Source: Rhizobium sp. CB3090
GTDB lineage: Bacteria > Pseudomonadota > Alphaproteobacteria > Rhizobiales > Rhizobiaceae
DNA length: 64,000 bases
Assembly: GCF_029714285.1 (NCBI RefSeq)
Contig: NZ_CP121663.1
Location: 310,001 to 374,000 of the forward strand
Direction of reading: 5' to 3'
The notes below the pieces were generated by a model. That model was not told the origin of the DNA and did not search any database. It saw nothing but the letters and a program-made list of their open reading frames with translations. Below are positions 55,934-64,000 of the stretch, in pieces; the stretch's first letter is position 1; every line of letters begins with the position of its first letter. A program made the translations under genes and the position numbers.

Positions 55934-56512
55934 ATGGGCGCGCATATGCATGCACTGCCGGTAGATCTCACCGCGCGTTCGCAAGCGGTCCGTACCACCA
56001 CCAACACAACCGGCATGCTCGGCGTCTATTTCGCCTTTCATGCGTGGCTCTCGCGCATCTGCCTTATGATTGCGATCGTCGGGACAATTCTGATTGTCGC
56101 AGCCGTCCTCTATCAAATCTTCGGGCGCTACGTGCTCAACGACTCCCCAGCCTGGACCGAGATATTCGCGCTCGTGGTCATTCTCTACGTCACTTGCCTC
56201 GCGGCAGCAGTCGGCGTTCGCGACGGACGTCATATCGGCATGGACTCGCTCCTGAATTTTGCGCCCGAGGGTGTTCGTCTGGCGGCCGAGATCGTCGTTT
56301 ATCTCGGCATGGTCGTCTTTGGTCTGTCGATGGCCTGGAGCGGCGGCGAACTCAGCATCGAGATGGCGCCTTACATCAATCCCGGCCTGCCGATTTCGCA
56401 GGCGTGGAGCTATGTGCCGCTTGCGGCCGGCGGCGTGCTCATCGCGCTCTTCGCCGTCGAGCGGATCGTTGCCGCCGTCCTGAAAATCAAGGTTATCCCC
56501 TCATGGCATTGA
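55934..56512 (+). CDS. dctQ: TRAP transporter small permease (DctQ family)
   Basis: A 192-residue protein with four membrane helices and the small-subunit motif YVLNDSPAWTEIFALVVILY, then GVRDGRHIGMDSLL. The start ATG at 55934 follows GAGGAGACAAGC. The N-terminal 40 residues are soluble and unusually long. It pairs with the large subunit, whose ATG lies inside its last codons (10-bp overlap). Confidence 0.93.
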   Translation: MGAHMHALPVDLTARSQAVRTTTNTTGMLGVYFAFHAWLSRICLMIAIVGTILIVAAVLYQIFGRYVLNDSPAWTEIFALVVILYVTCLAAAVGVRDGRHIGMDSLLNFAPEGVRLAAEIVVYLGMVVFGLSMAWSGGELSIEMAPYINPGLPISQAWSYVPLAAGGVLIALFAVERIVAAVLKIKVIPSWH

Positions 56513-57783
56513 TCATTCTCTGCTCAGTCTTCGTTGGCGGGCTGGTGCTCGGCATGCCGGTCATCTTCGCCATCGGCCTGTCGTCGATCGCCACCGTGCT
56601 CTACGAAGGGCTGCCGCTCGCGGTCGTCTTCCAGCGCATGGCGTCCGGCATGGGCACCTTCTCTTTCCTCACCATTCCGTTCTTCATCTTCACCGGCGAG
56701 CTGATGATGTATGGCGGCATCGCCGATAGGATCATCCGCAGCTCCAAGGCGATGGTCGGCCATGTGCGCGGCGGTCTCGGCATGACCAATGTCGTTGCCT
56801 GCACCATGTTCGGCGGTGTCTCCGGTTCGCCGGTCGCCGATGTCTCGGCCATGGGCTCGGCTCTGATCCCCCTGATGAAAAAGGAAGGGATCCATGCGGA
56901 TTATGCGGTCAACGTCACCACCTATTCCTCGCTCGTCGGCGCGCTGATGCCGACCAGCCACAATATGATCATCTATTCGCTGGCTGCCGGTGGTCTGGTG
57001 TCGATGAATGCCTTGATCATGGCGGGCGCTATTCCTGCAATGATCCTGACGGTTGCCAATGTGTTGACCGCCTATTTCGTCGCGCGCACGCGCGGCTACA
57101 GCCGTGGCGAGTTTCCGGGTTGGATCGAGGTCTGGCGCAGTCTCGCGGCCGCGGTTCCCGGCCTTTTCATCATCGTCATCATCGTCGGCGGCATTCTGTC
57201 CGGCGTCTTCACCGCGGCGGAAGCGGGCGCCGTTGCCGTCCTCTATGCTCTGCTGCTGACGATCTTCGTCTATCGCAGCCTGTCCTTCGAAAACTTTTTG
57301 AAAGCGGTGGCGAAGGCTACCAAGACCACGGGTGTCGTGCTGCTGTTGATCGGCATTTCGACGATGTTCGGTTATCTGATGAGCATTTACGGCGTCGCCG
57401 ACATGGTGGGCGAAGCGCTCAGCCATGTCAGCACGCAGCCATGGGTGATTTTCATCCTGGTCAATATAGCGCTGTTCATCTTCGGCATATTCCTCGACAT
57501 GGCCGCACATATTCTGGTGTGCACGCCGATCTTCCTGCCGATCGTCACGCAATACGGCATGGACCCGGTTCAGTTCGGCATCATCGTGCTTTTGAATTCG
57601 ACCATCGGCCTCAACACCCCGCCGGTCGGTGCGGCCTTCTATCTCGGCTGTGCTATCGGCGAGGTGCCGGTCAGCAAGGTAATCCGCTCGATCTGGCCGT
57701 TCATGGTCGCGCTCTGGACCACGCTCATGATCGTCACCCTCATCCCGGAAACCTCCATGTTTATCCAGGACCTCTTCCGGTAG
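56503..57783 (+). CDS. dctM: TRAP transporter large permease (DctM family)
   Basis: A 426-residue membrane protein with about twelve helices. Typical segments are FSFLTIPFFIFTGELMMYGGIADRI, the GGVSGSPVADVSAMG loop and NSTIGLNTPPVGAAFYLGCAI near the C-terminus. It is the sodium-coupled channel-forming subunit of the TRAP system. Its ATG at 56503 overlaps dctQ by 10 bp. It closes the operon, and a strong terminator follows. Confidence 0.95.
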   Translation: MALIILCSVFVGGLVLGMPVIFAIGLSSIATVLYEGLPLAVVFQRMASGMGTFSFLTIPFFIFTGELMMYGGIADRIIRSSKAMVGHVRGGLGMTNVVACTMFGGVSGSPVADVSAMGSALIPLMKKEGIHADYAVNVTTYSSLVGALMPTSHNMIIYSLAAGGLVSMNALIMAGAIPAMILTVANVLTAYFVARTRGYSRGEFPGWIEVWRSLAAAVPGLFIIVIIVGGILSGVFTAAEAGAVAVLYALLLTIFVYRSLSFENFLKAVAKATKTTGVVLLLIGISTMFGYLMSIYGVADMVGEALSHVSTQPWVIFILVNIALFIFGIFLDMAAHILVCTPIFLPIVTQYGMDPVQFGIIVLLNSTIGLNTPPVGAAFYLGCAIGEVPVSKVIRSIWPFMVALWTTLMIVTLIPETSMFIQDLFR

Positions 57784-57813
57784 GCCGGGAGGTTGCTCTC
57801 AGGGTGTGCTTAT

Positions 57814-57847
57814 CAGGCCAGGGTCAGTCGCCCTGGCCTGCACTTTT
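57814..57847 (+). terminator. Rho-independent terminator after the TRAP operon
   Basis: CAGGCCAGGG at 57814-57823 pairs perfectly with CCCTGGCCTG at 57831-57840 around a 7-nt loop. A run CACTTTTTT follows. It also lies directly before the end of the convergent glycosyltransferase gene. Confidence 0.92.
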
Positions 57848-57867
57848 TTGCCTGGGTTCGCGCCGGC

Positions 57868-60612
57868 TCACTGCCCATGGCATGATATTCCTGCGGTTTG
57901 GGCTGTAGGCGGAAGACAACTGCGAAGATCATATCCGATCCTGTAGAAGAAGCTGCCCACAGGCTCTCCATGCTTCGTCACCTGTTGCTCTTTGATTTCC
58001 GTTATTCGGGAAAACAGCGGATCAAGAGAAGCCCGTTCCAGGTCGCCTCGCTTCAGTCCGAAGAGAATGACGTTGCGCCCCTGCAGGTCGGCGGGTTTGA
58101 ACCAGTAGCCATACATCAAGCTATCTTGGCCGAGAGCGCCCCGTCCCACGGACGTCTGAACCGCATCGTCGTCGGCGCGATTGTAGAAAGCGATCTCGCT
58201 TGCCACGAAATACTTGTCCATTCCGGCCAACAGTACCTGCTTACCCGTTTCCTGCTCGACGTTATGTTCGATCAATTCGGTTTGGCGACCGAATTCCTGC
58301 CAGGCGACAGGCAGTGTCCGGATATTGCCGAAATGACCGACCATCGGAAATCCGAGGACGAGATAATGCAGACCAAGTCCGTAGATGACGAGCGTGGTCA
58401 TTACGGTCGGAACCCATAGCCGCCGCAGCAGGCCGTCGAACCTCGATACGCTGCTGCCGGCCGCGACGATGGTGGCCGAGATCGACGGCAGAAGGGCAAG
58501 CCAGAGCGGTCCCGTCCAGTTCAGCTTAACCTCGTGAAACAGGCTGAATGCGACGAAGACCAGCAGGGGAATGATCGTAAAGACCTTGATGAAAAGAGAT
58601 CGGCGGGCAGCCTCCGAGTCCGTCTTCACCGCAAACGTCACGCTGTTTCTGGTCACCAGCGCGGCTATCGCGGCCACCAATCCCAATGGTGTCAGCAGGA
58701 TTGCGACGCTGGTGATCAGGGAGGGAAGCGAGAAGGTCGTCGTGCCTTCCAGGCGATCCGCGCTCTGGAAAGCGAACGAAGCCCAGTGATGCGTCGCGTT
58801 CCAGTAGATCACCGGCGAGAAAAGCACCGCAGCGAACACGGCGGCAAGATAAGGTTGCGGTCGCAGCAGCCAACGTCGCGCCCTGGCATCAAGAAGAACG
58901 AAGATCAGCGTGGCGGGTCCGAGGAGCGCGATCGTATATTTGGAGAGCATTCCAAGGCCGACACACAGGCCGACGCCCCACCAGGCCCGACGCTTTCCCG
59001 CTATCAGGGTGCGCTCGAGGAAATAGAGCGTTCCTGCCCAAGCAGCGGTCAGGGGTACGTCCGGCATCATCATGAAGCCGGTGGAGAAGAAAAACGGCAG
59101 GATGGCGACCAGCAACACGCTGACCAATGCGGCCGACTTGCCGAATAGATTGCGCGAGAACCGGAAAGCGAAGAAGCAGGTCACGATCCAGGCGAGATAG
59201 GCGCCGATGCGAACGCCAAATCCCGTGTCGCCAAACAGGCTCGTTCCGGCCCATATCAGCCAGGCGACCATCGGTGGATGATCCAGATATCCGATGTCGA
59301 GATGCTGCGCGTAATTCCAATAGTAAGTTTCCTCGGGCACGAGATCGACAAGCCCAAGGAAGACCAGTCGCAAAGCGAGGACGTAGCCCAGTACGCCGAT
59401 CGCCGCCACCCGCCATCGCACGTCAGCGGGCATGCGCGGGCGGTCATATGGGAATACGAAGAAGGCATTGCCGAGATAGTTGACGATGGCCGCCGCCCCG
59501 ACGCCCAGGATGATGGCGGCCTGGGGAGGCCATCCGAGCAGGTCGACGGCACCGGCCAGCACGCCGCCCCGCAAGGCGAAAGCAAGCAGGCAGATGGTCA
59601 TGAAGCGGATGTAACGCCTCCAATCCCGTTCGCGATGCCGTGGTCCGTCGCTTGCAAACGCCCATCTGGAGTTGAGGACGTAATTGGAGATCGTCGCGAC
59701 GGCGAAGCTGACGAGATGGGCGGTCACCAAGCCGAACCCCGTCCCGAAGAGAATCTGGAAGATCAGCAAGTCGATGGCGAGGCCAATGAGGCCGACGCCT
59801 GCAAAACGCGTCGCGTTTCCAAAGGAAACTGCGCCTCCGGCAAGGACCATCAGACGGCGGGCATAGTCTATCATCTGCCCCCATCCGATCTTCGTTTGCC
59901 CATGCACTCGATCGCGAAAGATGATCGGGATCTCGGTCAGCCGAAGCGTATCACCGCCTTCGGCAATGATTTCGAGACCGATCTTGAAGCCGATTGCGGT
60001 CGGATCGATCGTCAAAAGCCGCTCCTTGCGCACGGCAAAGAACCCGGACATCGGATCCCGCATATCGGTCAAGGGCCACGCCAAGGCGCCGCCGAGGCGG
60101 GAGAGGAGCCGGCGCGAGCGAGGCCAATCGGGCGTAGCGCCACCCGGCACATAGCGGCTTCCGACCACCATGTCGCTGGTTCCGTCGATGATAGGCCGAA
60201 CAAGATTGCGGATCTCCTCCGGCGGATGGCTGAGATCGGCATCCATGACCACCACGATCTCGCTGCGGGCATATTTCGCTGCCCAGAGCACGTCTCCGGC
60301 CAAGCCTCCTTTGCCGCCCGCGGAAATGAGCCTGACGGGTGCCTTGCCTTCCCATGCCCGGACGCGTTCGATCGTGCCGTCGGTCGATCCGCCGTCGGCG
60401 ATCAAAACCTCCAGCACGATGTCGCCACCCGACTGCGAAAGCAGAGAAGACAGCAGGATATCGACATTGTCGGTCTCGTTGAGAGTTGGAACGACGACCG
60501 AAATGGATTCCTGATGCTTCACTGCATTGTGAGGGGCAACGTCGAGCTCGGATACGAGAGCTTCGCCGGCCGACTTCTGTGACCGGTCCGAAATATTGCG
60601 CGAATAGTTCAC
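57868..60612 (-). CDS. Three-domain glycosyltransferase: GT2 (DPM1-like) - GtrA - GT39/PMT-like
   Basis: With the GTG at 60612 the product has 914 residues. Residues about 36-245 are a polyprenyl-phosphate sugar synthase (VVVPTLNETDN, MDADLSHPPEEI). About 265-390 are a four-helix GtrA domain (GNATRFAGVGLIGLAIDLLI). About 410-870 form a GT-C membrane transferase with the acidic loop EETYYWNYAQH and YLDHPPMVAWL. The parts would make, flip or hand over, and use a lipid-phosphate sugar at the inner membrane. The frame stays open to 61071, but the extra residues are not protein-like; other starts between 60550 and 60680 are possible. It diverges from a GT2 gene. Confidence 0.82.
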   Translation of the reverse strand: MNYSRNISDRSQKSAGEALVSELDVAPHNAVKHQESISVVVPTLNETDNVDILLSSLLSQSGGDIVLEVLIADGGSTDGTIERVRAWEGKAPVRLISAGGKGGLAGDVLWAAKYARSEIVVVMDADLSHPPEEIRNLVRPIIDGTSDMVVGSRYVPGGATPDWPRSRRLLSRLGGALAWPLTDMRDPMSGFFAVRKERLLTIDPTAIGFKIGLEIIAEGGDTLRLTEIPIIFRDRVHGQTKIGWGQMIDYARRLMVLAGGAVSFGNATRFAGVGLIGLAIDLLIFQILFGTGFGLVTAHLVSFAVATISNYVLNSRWAFASDGPRHRERDWRRYIRFMTICLLAFALRGGVLAGAVDLLGWPPQAAIILGVGAAAIVNYLGNAFFVFPYDRPRMPADVRWRVAAIGVLGYVLALRLVFLGLVDLVPEETYYWNYAQHLDIGYLDHPPMVAWLIWAGTSLFGDTGFGVRIGAYLAWIVTCFFAFRFSRNLFGKSAALVSVLLVAILPFFFSTGFMMMPDVPLTAAWAGTLYFLERTLIAGKRRAWWGVGLCVGLGMLSKYTIALLGPATLIFVLLDARARRWLLRPQPYLAAVFAAVLFSPVIYWNATHHWASFAFQSADRLEGTTTFSLPSLITSVAILLTPLGLVAAIAALVTRNSVTFAVKTDSEAARRSLFIKVFTIIPLLVFVAFSLFHEVKLNWTGPLWLALLPSISATIVAAGSSVSRFDGLLRRLWVPTVMTTLVIYGLGLHYLVLGFPMVGHFGNIRTLPVAWQEFGRQTELIEHNVEQETGKQVLLAGMDKYFVASEIAFYNRADDDAVQTSVGRGALGQDSLMYGYWFKPADLQGRNVILFGLKRGDLERASLDPLFSRITEIKEQQVTKHGEPVGSFFYRIGYDLRSCLPPTAQTAGISCHGQ

Positions 60613-61065
60613 AGGCTTACAGACGATGACAAAGCGCCGAAGCGCAGGGACGCTAGAACAGCCGTAGATGGGCATAATGGGAGCTGAGTGCCCGAATAAT
60701 AAGTTTGTGTCTGCACTTGCTTCATGAGAAATCGCTTCCTGTTCCGATGGGGCGCGACTATCGGCAATGACGCTGACAGCCACCTGAAGACCTTTTTTAG
60801 TCTTTGCTGAAGCGGAAGGACATGAGACGCGCCGGGCATTCCGTCGAGGTGTTCGGATGCCATAGTCATTCAAAAGCCATAAAGCTGAGGAGGCTCGCGA
60901 CGGTACAGACAGATCAAATCTATCTTCGCGACCCATCGGCCAGCATGTCTGTGACGGCAGCTTTTCAGCTTTGAAGAGCTGTGCTCGCCGGAATTGGGTT
61001 TTAATCCACAGGACCTGAATGAGTAGGTTCGCCGCGACCAAAGCAAATTTGCGAGGTTCAATGCG
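60613..61065. other. Divergent intergenic region
   Basis: About 450 bp between the two divergent glycosyltransferase genes. An open frame crosses it on the minus strand, but its translation is rich in rare residues and lacks any motif, so I treat it as non-coding. Both promoters should lie here. No repeat or hairpin stands out. Confidence 0.45.
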
Positions 61066-62130
61066 ATGCACTCCATCCCAGATCGTGCTTTAGTTTCCAT
61101 TATCATCTCGAACTACAACTACGCTCGCTTTCTGCCGCGCTGCATCGACAGCGCGTTGGAGCAAAGTTACGACAATACTGAAGTCATCGTCGTCGACGAT
61201 GCGTCGACCGATGACACGGCCGATATTGTTGCTTCATACGGGTCTCGAATTGGGACCTGCCTGAGAGAGAAGAACGGCGGGCATGCAGCGGCGTTCAATA
61301 CCGGTTTTGCGGCGAGCCGCGGTGAGATCGTCCTTTTTCTCGATGCCGACGATTACCTTTACCCGAACGCCATATCCGAGATTGTCGAGGCCTGGGAAGA
61401 CGATGCTGTCCAGATGCAGTTCAGATTGCATATCGTCGATGAAGACATGCAGGTAAAGGATGTGTTCCCGCCGCCGGAACTCCCGTTCGACTCCGGTGAC
61501 GTTACCCCGAAACTGCTGCAGAGGGGACGGTATCAGACGACCGTTACCAGCGGCCTGGCTTTCAAGCGCTCGGCTCTGGAGGTGGTCATGCCTGTTCCGG
61601 AGACGGCTTTCCGGCAGGGCGCCGATGGCTATCTGGTCACCGTAGCGCCCCTTCATGGAAAGGTGACGTCGATCGAATCCTGCCTTGGAGCCTACCGCAT
61701 CCATGGTGCCAATCACTCCGTCTTTGCGGAGAAACTTGGTCAGCGCGCGCGCTGGCGAATGAAACATGACTTCCATCGTATCGATGCCTTGTCGGATCAG
61801 GCAGCCGAAATCGGCCTGAGGGTGCCTGAGGATGTCAATCTCCACGATCCGGTTCATTTGGAAGAGCGACTGGCGTCACTGACCATGGATAAATCCCGAC
61901 ATCCTATGATCAGCGATTCCAGATTTGCACTCGGTACGGCCGGCGCTGTCGCGAGCTTGGAAATGAACGCATCGCTCCGACGGCGTGCGGTGCTGGCGGC
62001 ATGGTTTCTTTCCGTCGGCGTCCTTCCCGGCCGCATGGCGAGGGCGATTTTGTCGTGGAAACTCGTCGCCTCCTCCCGGCCCGCCTTCCTGTTGCGGCTT
62101 TCGAGGACTATTCGCAATGCCATCGGATAG
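61066..62130 (+). CDS. Family 2 glycosyltransferase
   Basis: A 354-residue GT-A transferase. SIIISNYNYARFLPRCIDSAL opens the fold, VVDDASTDDT binds the donor nucleotide and LDADDYLYPNA the metal. The C-terminal 100 residues are helical and basic and may lie on the membrane (RRRAVLAAWFLSVGVLP). It is transcribed away from the three-domain transferase; a joint role in decorating a lipid or polysaccharide is plausible but not shown. The start at 61066 is the first ATG before the fold. Confidence 0.88.
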   Translation: MHSIPDRALVSIIISNYNYARFLPRCIDSALEQSYDNTEVIVVDDASTDDTADIVASYGSRIGTCLREKNGGHAAAFNTGFAASRGEIVLFLDADDYLYPNAISEIVEAWEDDAVQMQFRLHIVDEDMQVKDVFPPPELPFDSGDVTPKLLQRGRYQTTVTSGLAFKRSALEVVMPVPETAFRQGADGYLVTVAPLHGKVTSIESCLGAYRIHGANHSVFAEKLGQRARWRMKHDFHRIDALSDQAAEIGLRVPEDVNLHDPVHLEERLASLTMDKSRHPMISDSRFALGTAGAVASLEMNASLRRRAVLAAWFLSVGVLPGRMARAILSWKLVASSRPAFLLRLSRTIRNAIG

Positions 62131-62219
62131 GGTCCAGACTGCCTGAGAGCAAATCGGTGCGTGGCGTAATCCGGTCGACCGTATTACATTGCGTCCGATC
62201 TGAGACGGAGACTCTGAAC

Positions 62220-63500
62220 TTGGCGCAAAGAGCTGGCAACGCAGACCTTCCCCTGCATGGAGGGCGGGTGCCGAAATGGCTCGGCGACCGAATGACGCGT
62301 TTGGGCGCCGTGATTACCGAGGCGGTCGTTCAGCATTATGGGCGCGACGAACTCTTGCGGCGGCTGGCGAGCCCTTTCTGGTTCCAATCCTTCGGTGCCG
62401 TCATGGGCATGGATTGGCATTCCTCGGGCATTACGACCAGCGTGCTTGGCGCGTTGAAACGTGGTCTGACGCCGCTCTCCGGCGAACTTGGAATCCATGT
62501 CTGCGGCGGCCGCGGCGCTCAGTCGCGCAAGACGCCGGATGAACTTTCAGCCATCGGCAATCGCGTCGGTATCGACGGCGCTGCGCTCGCGGCGACGAGC
62601 CGGCTGGTCGCCAAGGTGGACAGCGCTGCCCTGCAGGATGGCTTCGATCTCTATCTGCATGGTTTTATCGTGACGGACGATGGCAAGTGGGTCGTCGTTC
62701 AGCAGGGGATGAACGGCGATCGGCGGCAGGCACGGCGCTATCATTGGCTGTCCGAAGGGCTGACAAGCTTTCTCGATTCCCCGCATGCGGCCATCGAGGG
62801 AAGAGACCAGGGCCGGATCGTCAATCTCGCCGATCGGCGCGCCGACCGGTCGCGCGCAGGTCAGCTCGATCTGCTGTCATCGTTAGGGCCGGACAGGATC
62901 GTGCGCGAAGTCGCAGCACTGGAAACGGAGCCCAAGGCCGTCGCTGAAGACCAGGCACAACCCATGCTGCCGCATCTGATCATGCCGGCTCATCATGATG
63001 TTCGCGAAACCGATGTGAATATGCGGCGACTGCACGGAAACCTGGCGGCTGCCGCCGATCGCGGGCCGGTCGATTTTGAGGACCTGTTGCTTACGCCCGG
63101 CGTCGGGGCAAGAACGGTCAAGGCGCTGGCAATGGTTGCCGAGGTCGTGCATGGCGCTCCCTACCGCTTCTCCGATCCCGCCCGGTTTTCGCTGGCGCAT
63201 GGCGGCAAGGATCGCCACCCTTTCCCGGTGCCGCTGAAAGTCTACGACGAGACCATCAACGTGATGAAATCGGCGGTGCGCAAAGGGCGGCTTGGCCGTG
63301 ACGAGGAGTTGCAGGCGCTGAAGCGCCTGGATGATCAGTCCCGCATTCTCGAGCGATATGTCACCGGCCCTGATCTCAAGGAGATCGTTGCCGGCGAATT
63401 CGACAGGTCCGCTTTTTATGGCGGACGCAGCGTGTTCGGCTGGGAGCCTCCTGCCCACCCCGACGAGATCGAAAGACCCCGGCAGCCATCGAAAGGCTGA
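62220..63500 (+). CDS. DUF763 protein (uncharacterised, helix-hairpin-helix)
   Basis: A 426-residue protein. Start at the TTG at 62220, where GGAG lies 9 nt upstream and the product begins AQRAGNADLPLHGGRVPKWL, the family N-terminus. Residues about 287-305 (LLLTPGVGARTVKALAMVA) form a helix-hairpin-helix like those that bind DNA. The first half has IHVCGGRGAQSRKTPDEL, FHGFIVTDDGKWVVVQQGM-like and RYHWLSEG blocks that are strongly conserved in DUF763. The family is known in archaea and bacteria but has no proven activity; a nucleic-acid enzyme is a reasonable guess. Upstream in-frame sequence to 62001 belongs to another gene. Confidence 0.85.
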   Translation: MAQRAGNADLPLHGGRVPKWLGDRMTRLGAVITEAVVQHYGRDELLRRLASPFWFQSFGAVMGMDWHSSGITTSVLGALKRGLTPLSGELGIHVCGGRGAQSRKTPDELSAIGNRVGIDGAALAATSRLVAKVDSAALQDGFDLYLHGFIVTDDGKWVVVQQGMNGDRRQARRYHWLSEGLTSFLDSPHAAIEGRDQGRIVNLADRRADRSRAGQLDLLSSLGPDRIVREVAALETEPKAVAEDQAQPMLPHLIMPAHHDVRETDVNMRRLHGNLAAAADRGPVDFEDLLLTPGVGARTVKALAMVAEVVHGAPYRFSDPARFSLAHGGKDRHPFPVPLKVYDETINVMKSAVRKGRLGRDEELQALKRLDDQSRILERYVTGPDLKEIVAGEFDRSAFYGGRSVFGWEPPAHPDEIERPRQPSKG

Positions 63501-63574
63501 GAGGGCTTCTGCGCCAAAGGGAACATAATCCCAGCTCGATTGTTGACGTCCATATGATCGGCGCAAGGAGCAGG

Positions 63575-63790
63575 ATGATGATGACGAATGCTGCGAAAGA
63601 ACTGGCGACAGAATATTTGCGGTTGGGCGGCCATCGTCTGCTGGTGATGGACGACAACCTCTTGTCGACGAATAGCTGGGAGCCGGACCCGCCGGAAGCG
63701 GAAAGCTTTTGGAACGAGCGTATCGAGACGCTGAGCCTCAGACGCCGCAACGAGGTCATGTCCTTCCTGCCATCAATCAACGCCGTCTGA
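63575..63790 (+). CDS. Small hypothetical protein (71 aa)
   Basis: A run of three ATG codons starts at 63575, with AAGGAG five bases before. The product NAAKELATEYLRLGGHRLLV, then NSWEPDPPEAESFWNERIETL, is acidic, helical and protein-like, with no membrane segment. It lies 74 bp after the DUF763 gene on the same strand. Similar small proteins seem to occur in rhizobia, but I assign no function. Confidence 0.6.
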   Translation: MMMTNAAKELATEYLRLGGHRLLVMDDNLLSTNSWEPDPPEAESFWNERIETLSLRRRNEVMSFLPSINAV

Positions 63791-63899
63791 TCCGAGCCGG
63801 CCTATCGGCAATCCCTGAAAATGTTCAGCGTCCGCACAGGGCAGCGAAAGCCGATTGCGACCGGCGGGATTTCATTCTCAAACCGCGAGGAGAGAAACG

Positions 63900-64000
63900 A
63901 TGAGCGTCATGAAAGCTGTGCGCATCCATTCATTTGGCGGTCCGGAAGTCCTTCGCCTCGAAGAAATCGAACGTCCTGAGCCCAAGATCGACGAAATCCT
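63900..64000 (+). CDS. MDR-family zinc-type dehydrogenase/quinone oxidoreductase, 5' part
   Basis: Only 33 codons are inside the window. MKAVRIHSFGGPEVLRLEEI is the conserved start of medium-chain dehydrogenases of the quinone-reductase branch. AGGAGAG lies 7 nt before the ATG at 63900. Substrate and completeness cannot be judged from this fragment. Confidence 0.8.
   Translation, partial: MSVMKAVRIHSFGGPEVLRLEEIERPEPKIDEI

Noticed and set aside
55268..57552. Long minus-strand frames opposite dctP, dctQ and dctM
   Set aside because: Their His/Asp/Arg-rich translations are typical antisense products of membrane-protein genes. The TRAP genes on the plus strand are unambiguous.
60613..61071. 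N-terminal 153-codon extension of the three-domain glycosyltransferase
   Set aside because: Its translation lacks any conserved motif, has unusual composition and would overlap the start of the divergent GT2 gene.

Overview
The window looks like a fast-growing rhizobium (Rhizobium or a close relative). It is GC-rich with dense, strongly overlapping operons. Its alphaproteobacterial hallmarks are a bioBFDAZ operon with a BioR-type box, a thiCOSGE operon behind a TPP riboswitch, a RopA-like porin, a soxBDAG sarcosine oxidase operon, DUF1127 and other small rhizobial proteins, and a galactarate pathway matching the Agrobacterium kdgD/gli set. I see no tRNA, rRNA, CRISPR array, insertion sequence or replication origin, so the replicon type cannot be told. 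No sequence search was run: family calls rest on motifs, length and gene order.

Left part (1-12.2 kb): one-carbon and methylamine metabolism. A dimethylglycine/sarcosine dehydrogenase-like flavoprotein (cut by the window edge) and purU lie on the minus strand. Divergent from them are a GATase1-like AraC regulator and soxB-soxD-soxA-soxG. DMGDH/Sox enzymes load methylene-THF, and PurU releases formate from formyl-THF. A DMT permease and an MFS symporter follow, converging on an interspersed repeat and a perfect 15-bp hairpin.

13-26 kb: a 989-residue fusion of a SerC-like aminotransferase with a SerA-like dehydrogenase, then a surface-glycan locus. The locus has six overlapping plus-strand genes (GT2, ABC exporter, two paralogous GT2s, methyltransferase, GT4) facing a minus-strand pair for UDP-xylose synthase and a GalE/Uxe-type epimerase. 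A diverged copy of the same ~225-bp leader, each ending in a Shine-Dalgarno-led micro-ORF, sits upstream of both arms and suggests common control.

26-36.4 kb: vitamin block. A TPP riboswitch leads thiC-thiO-thiS-thiG-thiE. Convergent with it is bioB-bioF-bioD-bioA-bioZ followed by a GntR gene that is a good BioR candidate; a perfect BioR palindrome precedes bioB.

36.6-48 kb: accessory region. It holds a secreted protein of unknown function and an 871-residue protein made only of 108 consecutive octapeptides arranged as 408-bp super-repeats. A PAS histidine kinase with a single-domain response regulator, a LysR/DODA-dioxygenase/DoxX set, a dehydrogenase remnant, an orphan TadG-like protein and an allE-like cupin follow.

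48-57.8 kb: a porin behind an unusually AT-rich leader, a YghU-type GST, several small proteins, then a GntR-kdgD-gli-TRAP (dctPQM) module for aldarate uptake and breakdown.

57.9-64 kb: a GT2-GtrA-GT39 three-domain glycosyltransferase divergent from another GT2, a DUF763 protein, a 71-residue conserved-looking small protein and the start of an MDR-type oxidoreductase. The most unusual items are the octapeptide protein, the duplicated micro-ORF leader of the glycan locus and the aminotransferase-dehydrogenase fusion.
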